Assembly (NCBI GenBank): GCA_034509735.1
Contig: JACGWO010000003.1
Span: 9,982,001 to 10,046,000, forward strand
Origin: Sesamum alatum
Taxonomy: Eukaryota > Streptophyta > Magnoliopsida > Lamiales > Pedaliaceae
Direction: 5' to 3'
Length of the DNA stretch: 64,000 nt
Part shown: positions 34,080-46,102 of the stretch, one piece after another
How positions within the stretch are numbered: the stretch's first letter is position 1
How the letters are laid out: the number at the start of each line of letters is the position of its first letter
Notes under the pieces: generated by a model
Told to the model about the DNA's origin: nothing
What the model saw: only the letters and a program-made list of their open reading frames with translations
Database searches by the model: none
Program-made: the position numbers and the translations under genes

Positions 34080-35170
34080 CACAAATCACTATTGAAGTAT
34101 GGAATTAATTTGGAATTAATTCCAGGAAATGAATTAATTTAATTGGATTAAACTAATTCAAGGCGAATATGAACTATTAGGCCATTTATTGGGAAAGTCC
34201 ATTGGATGGATGACCCAAGAATTAATTAATTGGATTAATTTATTTTGGGCTTACCTTTAAATTAATTGGATTAATTTATTTTGTTTAGTTCAATTAATTG
34301 ATTGCATCAATTAATTAATGCTTGGGCTTAAGTTTATTTAATTAGATTAAATAAGTTTTTGGATTTCAATAAGGTATAAAATTAATTCGATTAATTTGAA
34401 ACCCATGAATCACTTGATTTAATTTGATTAAATCAAAATCGGTCAAACTGGTCCATCACTTGAAGTCCAAGCTCAAGGGGTTAAAGCAAGTTGAGGAGGA
34501 ATTGAAAATCCTCCATCGAATGTGTGCCATATGGGAGGTTGAACAAGTAGTGCACTCATATGATGGGTAGTAGTGCACATGTTGTGCATAGTGTGTAGAA
34601 GTTATTTTGGAAATAACTTGTTTTTGTATGTAATTTGATTGCACTACACAGAAGATATGGATACTCTCTTCCACTCTCTAACTTTCTCTCTCCTATCTTA
34701 AGCCAATAAATTTCTCTCGTTTTTATCTATGTTTTGAGTTCTCCTTGAATTAGATTCAAGTTGAGAACAAGAGAAATACGTATACACTAATCAATAGTGC
34801 AATGCGGTTTTATTTCTTCCTCGATTTAGCTTCTCCAGCAGTAGGTCTAGATGTGCTTCTATAAGTGTGGCGTGGACAAATTAGAGAGTTTCTAATTTTG
34901 AATCCTAAAGTGAATGGTAAAAGGAACAAAAAGGTAAACAACGTTTATTGTGGTGCAACGTTAGAAAACGAAAAGGTAATATTTCAGTTTATATTTCGTG
35001 TAACTGTTTGTTTTCTCCTTTAGTCACATTCACACATGTTTTTATGTATAATGATGTGTTTGAAAACACCGAACGACTGGGAATTGAAATGGAACAACCC
35101 TTTGAAATGGAATTTAAATTTCTTTTATTTTATGCTTCCGTCGTGTTCCCAAACCGTACCAATTCTTTCA
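34080..35170 (+). repeat. Right part of the Y 5' LTR
   Basis: Continues the LTR interrupted by M: CACAAATCACTATTG through AT-rich U3, a TTCCACTCTCTAACTTTCTCTC promoter-side stretch and R/U5, ending CGTACCAATTCTTTCA. A degenerate PBS follows, so this is a 5' LTR. The termini match solo LTR A. The terminal hairpin is imperfect here (about 35084-35106). Confidence 0.82.
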
Positions 35171-35242
35171 GTAGTATCAGAGCCTGAATTGGTCTTATGG
35201 CTTTAGGAATAACTCGATTTTATGTGATGAGCATGTTAAACA
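35171..35242 (+). other. Y primer-binding site and start of leader
   Basis: TAGTATCAGAGC at 35172-35183 is a one-base variant of the initiator-Met site. The leader runs to GCATGTTAAACA, whose last five bases are the left duplication of Z, and continues at 45397. Confidence 0.75.
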
Positions 35243-37479
35243 TGTTAGAATAGGTGATCAGATAGCCAATTAGATTGGCCTTTATTTAATCTATTTGACA
35301 ACTCGGTGTATTGTAATATTATGTAATGAATAAAATTAGTATCCACTACCATTGGTATTATCTTTGTTATGCTCATTCTTGTATGTTAATGTCTATTCAC
35401 ATATATCACAACAAAGCCCACAGACCGCGTTGACAACTCATGCAGTTGGGTCACACATTGGATGATGGTTATAAAACCAACTGATAAATGGTTAGGTCTG
35501 AAATGTTCCAAGTCGAGGACCTCGAGACAGGGTATCGAGGGTCTAATTGAGACTTGCACTAGGAGTCATATTCATTGAATGAGTGCCATGTTTCATTGAT
35601 GATAGGCGTGGAACGCCTATACGATCTTAGTGGATGGTAGACTGGAGTTGAGCTGACTAGGCTGACTGGTGGGATTATCATATGGAAGCCTTGGAGGCTT
35701 GGTCGATATGATTGGAGTTCCCCGGTTTCGATAGTAAGAGAGTAGTCTTGGGGACATTGAGGAAGCACACCAGTCACATGCACAAGATGGCTGTATCTTA
35801 GATCTGACGAGAGGTGATCATGTCACGAACATATTCATTATATGCCTTTTCCAGTACATTCAGTGTAGCGAGGACGGTGGGTTTCAAGAAGAGGATCCGT
35901 CCCCTGTCAGTATGTCATAAAGGTATCTCCATGCACTCGAAAAAACATTCATGCTACTTGAAGTTGTGGCCACAGTAGTTGATCGAGCTGGGAATGGTTC
36001 CCTGTGTCGATGCAATGGGGCATGCATAGTCTCGAATATTGAGCATAGGCGTCTGGTCAAGAATGGGAACTGACGCCCAATTCTGTACCCTAGACTAAGG
36101 CTTGGAGGCGGTAGACGGAAGGATTGTACCAGTATAAAATCGGTGCATAAATATTCATACCAACATTCACCTAGTCTCTAGTGCCATGGACTATTGCTAT
36201 CAGCTATCCATGGTAACGGGCTTTTGTTGAACACGAGCCCAAGTCTAGTTGAGGGTGAACCTAAAAGTTCACACACAATCATCGAGGAGGTGAAGGAATT
36301 GACTTGGAGTCAATTTTGAAATATGATAAATAATTGAATTATTTATGGGATAGTCAATTGGGTGGACAAGTCGATATTGTATCCGGCCCTCGATTAATTG
36401 ATTTAAGTAGAGATTAAGGGCTTGGATCTTTTAATCTAATTAAAAGATCAATTAGAATTATTAAATTGAACCTTTTAATTAAATTAGATTTATCTTGGGT
36501 TTTTTGTAATTGTATTACAATAAAACCCGGTTTATTAAATCTTTGCCCAAGAGAGTTATTAATTCCACTATTGAAATTAGGAGAAGTTGGACTTCTCCTA
36601 AATGAGGATGGCAGATAGCTTCTTTTAGAAGCATAAAACTTGGCCATGTTGGCCTTGTTAAAGAGTTTGACTTGTTCCTTTTCGAAATGAACAAATCAAC
36701 CCCAATCAAGCCTCCTTTACTCGGTATGATTTAATCATACCTTGTAAAGTGGTAGGTTTGATTGACGATTAATGGGAATTGATTACAGTGTATCTAGACA
36801 TCCTTGGATGAACGTAGACAAATTCCAATAATCACATTAATGATCTATATATATGTGTATACACAATCATCAATAAGATGAATAATCATTATTCATCTTT
36901 TTCTTGGAAAAAGAAGAGAACTCTCATATATATATATATATATATATCTCACACACACACACGCACACACTCTCTCGGCCTCTTTTACTCTCTCTATCCC
37001 TCTCACTTTGTTACCTCATTTATCCAGGATCAATTGAAGAACAAAGCTAGATTTAGAATGATACAGTAATACGGTAGTGCAATCCTTTTCTTGATTTCAT
37101 CTTTCTAGGTCCGTTTTTCTCTAGCAAGAAAAACGTGACTTCTCCCAGTGTGTTGTGGACTACGTTAGATGATTCATACGTTTAAATCTTGGTGAACGTT
37201 TGTCATCCATTCGAGAGGGAACAACGCTAGTAGTAGTGCACGGAAGATAACTACGAAGGTGATCCCCATTTATTTATATTTGTAGTTCTCTTTATGATCA
37301 TCTATGTAGCCTATATGATATACTTGCATTACATTATCTTATTCTACATCGAATACTCAGATGAGCACCCATGGGAATACCCTTTGGGACATTTTATTAT
37401 GACATGTGTTTCAAATATCGTTAAATTCTACATCCCTCGCTTTTGCTTGCACTCCCGGACGGATTCGCTTGTCCTTCTA
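35243..37479 (+). repeat. 5' LTR of Z
   Basis: Starts TGTTAGAATAGGTGATC and ends CTTGTCCTTCTA, one base off the CTTCA end of relatives. GTGGCCAC is present near 35967 in CTGTGGCCACAG-like context. A TA run followed by CA repeats lies near 36927-36970. The terminal hairpin is degenerate (37366-37387). Confidence 0.87.
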
Positions 37480-38547
37480 GTGGTATCAGAGTCGGTTCGA
37501 TGTAAGGGGCCATAGATCTATGTGCTTTACATGTGCAATTTGCTTTTACGGCTTTATTGAGCATGTTTATTGCGTAAATATATAGAATAATGCACTTGTT
37601 TAAATGTGTGAGTTTAGCGGGCACTGTGCTTGTACTTTTGTGGATTGAGTCTTAAAATTGTATGTTTGTTTTTAGTCTTTTAATATGTGGAAACAAAACT
37701 AACAAAAAAGTATTTTCATTAGCGGACGGCAGCTGCAGCGGTTGGCTGCCACCCCTATTGGCGGCCACTGGTTGGCAGGCGCGTAGTTGGACGCACGAGG
37801 GCACCAGCCTACGCAATGCCTAGCCAGCGTGCGTTTTGGCAAGGGCGGCCTTGTATACCGCTCTATGCGCAGACGAGCGCCAGCGCACATTTGGCTTTTG
37901 CCCAAGCATGCCTGTGCGTAGGCGCGCAGGCTGCTGGGCAGCGCCAACACAAGGGTGCGTGCACGTCTACGTGCGGGCAGAGGGCTGTGGCCGATCTATG
38001 CCAGTTTTTTATGTTTTCTAAAAATTTGATTTTTTGGAACTTTTTTGCATATTTTCTGAAAATGGATTAATTTTGCATATTTGATTTGGATTAATTGGAT
38101 TTTTCATACAATCAAATTGCTTAATTAATTTGGGATTCAACATGAATTGGATGCATTGTGTGTGGGATGTCCATTAGATTCAAAATTGAACTTGTAAATT
38201 ATTTATATGTTTATGGCATGTGATGTTGGATATCACCTAGGTATTTTGAATATCTATTATAAGCATGATTATTTGGTATAATTATGCAGTAATGTTCATT
38301 GGATGAACGTGGGATGATCACTAAAAATAGATGTATGATTTTTTTTCATTACTATTGGGTAGGGCCTACGTGCCTCTTGTTTTACGACTATTATCTCCCG
38401 TTATTGTGCCTCATGATGTTAAGGCTTATTTTCCTCTATTTCATGTATTCTATTTCCAATGTAATGAGAGAAGTTAAAATCTTGGTGAGGTTTTACATTT
38501 CATATGTAATAAAACAAGCCTATAGAGTTCGAGGCCCACGTTGAATG
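37480..38547 (+). other. Z PBS and first part of leader
   Basis: TGGTATCAGAGT at 37481-37492 is the PBS. An AT-rich stretch, a GC-rich block (about 37727-37995), then AT-rich leader with GTGAGGTTTTACATTTC follow. GAATG at 38543-38547 is the left duplication of W. No gene is supported. Confidence 0.78.
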
Positions 38548-40677
38548 TGAAAAGGTTATGTGGATCGGCCCAGGAGATGAACGCGAATAGCGAAAGCGCG
38601 AAAGATTGCATAATAAAATTGCAAAGCATAAGTAAATAGAATTTAAAGCATGCATAACATACATAATCGTATCAAGGGGTGTGCCCTTGATTCTCCCCGG
38701 CGTTCGGTGTATCTCATGTTCAACAAAACACAACATGGAGGCCATAGAATTTAAACCGAAAAACATAATTAAAGAACTACACGGTTGTAGTTTTGTCTTT
38801 GTTCATCTACATGCATTGTTCCCCATTTTGCACTAAGATCTCAAGAAAGAGACCATCTAAATCATCTCACTCGCTACACCGGAAAGCAAACAACCCTTGT
38901 GCTAGCAAGAAATTATTTGGGGAGAAGAGACATCGATACACGCTATCAATTAACGCAATCGACATCTCTTATGTTCTAACTTGAATAAATCAAGGAGAAC
39001 AAAGTAGAAGTCTTGGAAAGTGAAGAAGAGGAATGGACGAAAAAGGAGAGAGATTTGAGAGATGAGAGTTGTAGAAATTAGTAGGGCTGTGTGTGTGTGT
39101 GTGTGTGTTTGAGTATTCATAGAAAATAGAATTTCCTATTCCTACTCAAACTCTTCTAAAGAGGCACACTTGACTAGGATTTTGACCTAGTCAAATCCTA
39201 GTCAAACTAGGCTTTGATTAAGTCAAATTAATCATGGCCCTTCATCTCATCAATCCCTTGATCAAATCTTGTCCATCCATTTTGATGGGCTTTATGGAAT
39301 GGGCCTATTTAATTCTAAATTAAAGAGTCCCATGGACTTTATATTAAAATCCTATTTAATACCCAAGCCCATTAATTAATTAATGAAATGGACTTTATTT
39401 AATTCTAAATTAAATAGTCCCATGGACTTTATATTAAATCTTTTTTAATCTAATTAAAAGGGAAGCCCATGCTTTATAAAATCCATAAATCTAAGTTATG
39501 AACTCAAGCCCAATTATTCTAAATAATCCATCGAGGCTTGAATCTCCAAGAAGTATAATTTAATTCCATTAAATTAAACCTTCTCTTGGAATTAATTCCA
39601 AATTAATTCCCTTTCATTTGGTGTAGCGGGTGTGACTCTTTAGGTGCACCTTTCAGCTAGACTTGGACCTACTTTTTGTTATTTCATAACCAAAGTAGTC
39701 CTTTACCATGGGTGGCCATCTAGCAATGGTCCATGGCACTAGAGACTAGGTGAATATGTGGTGTGAACATTTAGGCTCCAAGTTACATGCATGTACGGTC
39801 CTACTGTCGCTCGATACGTACGGGTACGGTCCTACTGTCGCCTGTCTCCTGGCCTTTAGTCTATGGGCATGGAATTAGGATGTCGGTTCCCATCCTTGAC
39901 TTAGGCATCTATGCTTAATGCTTGAGATAGGTTTGACACGCGTAGAAAATTCTTTCCTACTCAATCAAGTGCTATGGCCATAGACTTTGTGAGTCTAAAC
40001 CATCTCAGAGCGCATAGGAGATCTCGCTGTCATATCCTTTGATAGGGGACAGATCCTATCTTGGAATACACTGTTCTTACATACTCCGACTGCACTGGAC
40101 AAAGCTTATGATGATCATGTGATATAATGCGGTCAAATTTCACCAGATCCAAGATACAGCCTTAGTATGTAGGGGACTGCCGTGATCCTCAAGTCCGAGG
40201 ACTAATCCCGTATTATCAGAACCAGGAATATGAGTCATACCGACCAAGCCCCAGTGGCTTCCATATGACGATTCCCGCGAGTCACCTCAGTCAGCAGCCA
40301 CCTAGCTGGCTGACCCACTAACACTGCATGGACGAGCCTCGTCACTTGTCGATGAAATGCGACTGCAGATGCTTAGTGCAAGTCTCAAATAGAATCTTGA
40401 TGCCCTGTCTCGAGATTCCTTTGACTTGGAGTATTTCAGACAGATTCGACGAAACTGATTTCATGAACCTACCTCCAAGCGCAGTTCAATTTCCCGAAAT
40501 GTTATTTCATTCTATGGGCGTTTGTTGTGACATCGAAACGATGCAAGCAGTAAGCACAACAAACTTATGCCTATGAATCCTTACTACATTCATTAACATA
40601 ATATTACTTGTTCAAAGATTGACGAATGATTCTCAGAACAGCCAATACCATTGACTTTCTAGTTACCTATTCTAATA
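38548..40677 (-). mobile_element. Solo copia LTR W (own family)
   Basis: Left end TGAAAAGGTTATGTGGATCG, right end TTACCTATTCTAATA (a decayed TAACA). Flanks GAATG and GGATG are a duplication with one mismatch, and the Z leader resumes after it. The hairpin ATCAAGGG-GTGTG-CCCTTGAT (38671-38691) is perfect. A GT repeat sits near 39091-39110. A second, partial copy of an ACGTACGGGTACGGTCCTACTGTCG-like segment gives a local tandem duplication near 39790-39840. Confidence 0.85.
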
Positions 40678-41550
40678 GGATGGAGGCTCAAGGTGAGACA
40701 TCAAAGCAAAACCAGAAGAGCTACAAGTCCCATTGGAATAAGAATGGGTTAACTCTTAGTAATATGTAAGACCACCCTAGACAGACTATAAACTCAGTAC
40801 GGGCTCAGTGAGTCGCTTAGGTTGCGCTTGTGATCATCCAAATAGGGGTTATGCTATGTTTATTGCATGCGACGTATTTATTTATAACTTTAACAAGTAT
40901 TGGATATTTATGCATGTAAAGACATTAATTTGATGAGGTCTCAGTCATTCTAAAAAACGAACTCTCATTTGGTTGGACCAAATAAGATATTAGGCCCATA
41001 ATGGACTTAGATCAAAATGGTTTTGATCCGTCCAAGCCTTTCATCCACAATAATGTGGTGAGGAAGCTACCACTACCCAAGTGTGGTTTCACAATTCGTG
41101 GCACATCTGGATTAGGGAAAAGGTACACCATTGTTGTGAACACAAAGTAAGCGCTCGTTGTTTTCCTATCTCACGAGTCATGGGGGGTGACAGTTCAGGC
41201 ATAGATTTGGTTGATGGGTCGGCCCTAACACTGAGTAGAATGATTGGCTTGGAGTCCTCGTAATCATGTGAAGAGGTGCGACAAAACATCTTGGGAATCT
41301 CTTTGGATGAGAATTATATTGGATATCTCCCATGAGGTTTTCATCATGTGAATCGTAAAAGCGGGGCATGATGATCACACTTATGGATCCCAAGCCCACT
41401 AGAAAATGGTTTCCCGAAACTCCACTTGGGAGTTGTAGGCTTTCGTAGAAATAGTGCGAGGGTCAAAGGCTAAAAGATCATGTCTTCAACTTGAACTGTA
41501 ATATTACCATCATTTGCTAATTTTTGCTTTTCATTTCTTAAAATGTTGAT
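40678..41550 (+). other. Z leader, second part
   Basis: Non-coding leader parallel to those of M and Y: GTGGTGAGGAAGCTACCAC (about 41053) and a decayed palindrome pair (41084-41099 and 41169-41182). The gag ATG follows at 41551. No gene is seen. Confidence 0.72.
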
Positions 41551-42880
41551 ATGTCTAAGAGTCCTTTAACTATGGTTCTGGAGATTAATAAATTCAATGG
41601 TTCAAACTACTCTGGCTGGCTAAGAAATCTGAGGATTGCCCTCAATTTCAAGAACCAGGGCTATATCTTGGACAAGCCACTCCTGAGGGCCTTGCCAGAG
41701 GGATCTTCGCCTGAGGAACATGTGACATTCGAGAAATGGCATGAGGAAAACCTGAAGGTCAGCAGTATTATATTGGCTTCGATGTCTAATGGATCCAACA
41801 AAATGGTAGGCTAGATAATGTTTCCTCCATAATACTCTGCATGAAAGATGTTCATGCAGTTGGGGATAGGCATATTAGATATGCCACGACAAAAGTATTC
41901 TTGGGGACCAAGCTAGCTAAAGGGTCCTCTGTACAAAGTCGTGGGGTTAAGATGCTATTCCTTAGGAGAAAGCTCGAAGGCGTTAAAGCTGGACTTGGCA
42001 ATGACATGTACATTAACGTGATGCTTCAGTCGTTTTCTCCATCCTACGACCCGTTTGTTGTTAACTACAACATGAACGAACTTGAGAAGTCTATTCATGA
42101 GTTGATCAACATGCTGGTTCAATACGAGGCAATGACCCACAAGTCTATGCCATCAGTATTGGTAGGAGAGGCTTCGACCTCCAAGTTGAATGGCAAGAGG
42201 GTCGGACGTTGGAAGAGGAAGAAGGGAAAGCGAAGGCTATTGTAGGCACAGCTTGCGCTCCTAGCGCCCCTGTGGGGACGGGAAAAGGGAAAGCGAAGGC
42301 CCAGGGTTTTCAGTAGTCTAAGGCAAATGATGTCTGCATTCATTGCCAAGGAAAGGGGCATTGGAAGAAGGAGTGCCCACAACTCCTCTCCAAATAAGGT
42401 ATGTTTGTGGTTGAAGTAAACATGATAACTAATTCTACTTCATGTGTATTGGATACCGGATGTAGTGCTCACATCTACAATGATTTGCAAGTGCTATAAA
42501 GAAGCAAAATTCTAACCAAGGATGGGATGATCATGTGGCTAGGCGATGGCAAGGCCGTTGCTGCAGAAGCCATAGGATCAGTAGAGTTAGCCATTAGTCA
42601 TCGTGTTAGGGTTGTACTTAATGATTGTTTCTATGTACACAACATGGTTAAAAATATTATTTCAATTCTTGTCCTGGATAAGGCGGGGTACTCGTTTACC
42701 ATCAATAAAAATGATTTTTATATTGTCAATGATGGTATTTCTCATATGCTTGGTACACTAGTAAATTGTCTATACACAGTTCAACAATCTAATTGGATTA
42801 AGACTACCGAACATAAACATAAACATGATAATCTTGAACACACACAGATATTGCATGCGAGGTTAGATCATCTCTGAAAA
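41551..42880 (+). pseudogene. Z gag, protease and pre-integrase region
   Basis: Gag opens M-S-K-S-P-L-T and shows N-K-F-N-G-S-N-Y and W-L-R-N-L-R-I. A frameshift and early stop lie near 41810; gag resumes at 41841-42245. The zinc knuckle C-I-H-C-Q-G-K-G-H-W-K-K-E-C sits near 42335-42377 after further breaks. The protease site retains D-T-G-C-S-A-H near 42455-42475, but a stop follows. A pre-integrase frame (42527-42877) runs to H-A-R-L-D-H. Protein similarity to M and U is lower than between M and U, so Z is another lineage. Confidence 0.82.
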
Positions 42881-43719
42881 TCGGTTTGTGGACCATTAAA
42901 TACTCAAGCAAGAGGTGGGTATCATACTTCATAACCTTCACCGATGATCACTCACGGTATGGTTATATTTACCTAATGAGGTACAAGTTTGAAGTCTTCG
43001 GAAGGTTTAAGGTCTATAGACTTGAAGTTGAGAACAAAACAGGTTGCAAGATAAAAGCCCTTCAGTCGGACCGAGGTGGAGAGTAATTAAGTGGTGAGTT
43101 CATTGATTATCTAAAAGGAGGAATCAAGCTTTTGAACACCGCAGTTGAACTTTTTGTTTGAAAGGAGGAATCAGACCTTGTTGGATATGGTCTGGTCCAT
43201 GATGAGTTTCACTGAACTCCTGTTGTCCTTCTGCGGATACACTCTTGAGACGACGACCAAGATTTTGAACAAGGCACCATCTAAGAAGATATCTCAGACA
43301 CCGTATATGGCATGACAAGCCTGCCTCCTACAAATACTTGAGAGTGTGTGGAAGCCCCGCATACGTCAAGAGGTTAGTAGGAGATAAACTAGACTCTAGG
43401 TCTAGTTTATGGAGGTTCTTCGGATATCTGAAAGAAACTGTAGGGTATTATTTCTATGATCCCTCTGAGCAAAAGATTTTTGTCTAGCGGAATAAATATT
43501 CTTGGAAAAAGGTTGTCCATCGAATAGCTGACACGATGAGATACTCCTTGAGGAATCAAGTGAGGTGCCTCATGAGAGAGCAATGACGACATCTGAGCCC
43601 ATACTTTCAACTGATCATGTTCCGGTCCTTCGTAGGTCGGCCAGAGTATCCCAACCACCTGAGAGGTATGGATTTTGGGGCCTGACCAGTCAATTGGATA
43701 ATGATCCAAAATGACTTCG
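42881..43719 (+). pseudogene. Z integrase and linker remnant
   Basis: Contains Y-F-I-T-F-T-D-D-H-S-R-Y-G and S-D-R-G-G-E (second catalytic Asp) with a stop after it, an internal deletion near 42880 that removes the C-E-S-C and H-T-D region, and later linker traces (G-Y-Y-F-Y-D-P near 43445). It ends at the conserved L-D-N-D-P-K position just before RT and joins LTR sequence near 43720. All of RT and RNase H is deleted. Confidence 0.8.
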
Positions 43720-44847
43720 TTTGTCCAGTGCAGTTAGAATGTGCAGCGAGGACGGTGGGTTTCAAGAAGAGGATCCGACCCCTGTCAGTATGTGACAGAG
43801 GTATCTCCTATGCACTCAGAGACACGTTCATGTTGCTTGAAGCTGTGGCCACAGTGGTTGATTGAGTAGGGAATGGTTCCCTATGTTGATGCAATGAGGC
43901 ATTCGTAGTAACAAGTATTAAGCATAGCCGCCTAGTTAAAGATGGGAAGCGATCGCGCCAATTTCATACCGTAGACTTAGCTCGAGAGATGGCAGACGGA
44001 AGGACAGTACTCATACGAAATTGCTGCCCAAATGTTCATGCTGACATTCACTTATCTCTAGTGCCATGGACCATTGCTAGACGTCCACCCATGATAACGG
44101 GCAACTATTGGATACGAGCCCAAGTCTAGCTAAGAGTGAACCTAAAAGGTCATACAAAAATCACTGAGGAGGTGAAGGTATTGACTTGGAATCAATTTTG
44201 AAAGATGATAAATAATAGAATTATTTATGGGATAGTCCATCGGATGGACATGCCGATATTGTATGGGGCCTCGATTAATCGATAAATGGAATTTATCAAT
44301 TAAGTATATATTAATGACTTAGATCTTTTAATCAAATTACAAGATCCATGGGCATTGTTTAATTGGACCTTGAATTAAATTAGATTTGATTCTTCGGCTT
44401 TTTGTAATTGGATTACAATAAAACCCGGTCCATTAAATCTTGTTCCAAAGAGAGATATTAATTCCACTTTTAGAATTAGGAGAAGTCCTACTTCTCCTAA
44501 ATGAGATTTGTTGATTTTAGCTTCTTTTAGAAGCATAAAAATCAGCCATGTTGGCCTTATTGAAGAGTTTGACTTTTTCATTTTGGAAACGAACAAATCA
44601 ACCCAATGAAGCCTCCTTTACTTGGCATGATTTAATCAAACCTTGTAAAATGATAGGCTTGATTGAAGAATTATGGAAATTGATTGGAATGTATCTAGAC
44701 ATCCTTGGATGAATTTAGACACATTTCAATAATCACATTAATGATGTATATATATATATGTGTTTGTGTGTGTGTATATACAATCATCAATAAGAGGATT
44801 AATCATTATTCATCTTTTTCTAGGAAAAAAGAACAGAACTCTCATAT

Positions 44848-44885
<38 letters not shown>

Positions 44886-45396
44886 ACTCACTCTCGGCCT
44901 CTCTCACTCTCTCTATCCCTCTCACTTTGTTGTTTCATTGATCTTGGATCAATTGAAAAACAAAGCTATATTAAGAAGGATACACTAATACGATAGTTGA
45001 ATCATTTTCTTGATCTCATCTTCTTAGGTCCGTTTTTCTCTGGCAAGAAAAACCTGACTTGTCCCGGTGTGGTGTGGACTAAGTTAGAGGATTCATACGT
45101 TTGAATCTTGGTGAACGTTTGTCATCCATTCGAGTGTGAACAATGCTAGTAGCGGTGCACAGAAGATAATTACAAAGGTAATCCCCGTTTATTCATATTT
45201 GTAGTTCTCTTTATGATCATCTATGTCCCTATATGATATACTTGCATTATGTTATCATACTCTACATCGAACACCCGACTGAGCACCCAAGGGGACCCCC
45301 TTGGGACGTTTTTATTATGATATGCATTTTAAATATCGTTAAATTCCGCATCCCTCGCTTCTGCTCGTGCTCACAGGCGTATCCGCTTGTCCTTCA
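43720..45396 (+). repeat. 3' LTR of Z, left-truncated
   Basis: Begins inside U3 at TTGTCCAGTGCAGTTAG and runs to CTTGTCCTTCA. CTGTGGCCACAG is at about 43847-43858. A TC repeat is at 44852-44881. The hairpin CCCAAGGG/CCCTTGGG is at 45286-45305 with a 4-nt loop. Confidence 0.85.
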
Positions 45397-46102
45397 AAAT
45401 ATGTTTAATTTGCTTTTAGAAAGCATGTTTTACCATTTTGAGCATGGTAATGTGTTTAGAAAAATATGTGTTACTTTTGCTTTAAATTATAGATTTCCAT
45501 GCATTTTTAAAATTAAATTTTCTATAAATACATGTTTTAGTTTTAGTTTTTAATTAAGGAGTTTAAAAAAAAATTGTTGGAAAACGTGAAGCTACCAGCC
45601 GACAGGCACCTAGCACCTGCGGGTGCGCTCGTGCCCAGATGCTGCACATAGGGAGAGCGCAGGCGCTGCCGGCCGCGTACCGCCGCCCGGCCTGTTTTGA
45701 ACAGCTGGGTTGTTTTTTGCCATTTTTCCCAAAAAATTGGATTTACCACATTTCTGTATATTTTCTGAAATTATTAATATTTGTTAGATTGATTTTTTCT
45801 AAAATTAAGTTGTGCCTTAGATTAATTTGAAAATGATTTACAAACTATTTTTTTTTATTTTTGTACATTGGATGTATGATGCTTGATATCGATTTTTAAT
45901 TGAATTATTAAATAATATTTTTTTGCATAAAATTATAGTTTTGTTTGTGATAATGGATATCATTTTAATAAATGCATTGAATGTATTTATTTGTTAGGAA
46001 TGTTTATATTTGATATATTGTGTATTAAGTATTTATTAGATAAACAATGGGGATGATCACAAAGCCCATGACCCTTATGTATGGTTTAATTTATGTCGGG
46101 TG
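45397..46102 (+). other. Y leader, middle part with GC block
   Basis: After the right duplication of Z, Y leader continues: AT-rich, then a short GC-rich block (about 45589-45705), then AT-rich to GTCGGGTG. The last five bases, GGGTG, are the left duplication of V. No gene is seen. Confidence 0.72.

Larger units (their letters stand above)
35243..45396 (+). mobile_element. Copia element Z (deleted), carrying solo LTR W
   Basis: 5' LTR 35243-37479, PBS, leader split by W, gag, protease, part of integrase, a large deletion, and a left-truncated 3' LTR. Flanks AAACA and AAATA are a duplication with one difference, and Y leader sequence continues across. RT and RNase H are absent. Confidence 0.85.

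Noticed and set aside
37481..37492. tRNA-like sequence TGGTATCAGAG at several sites as tRNA genes
   Set aside because: These are primer-binding sites complementary to initiator-Met tRNA; no cloverleaf surrounds them.
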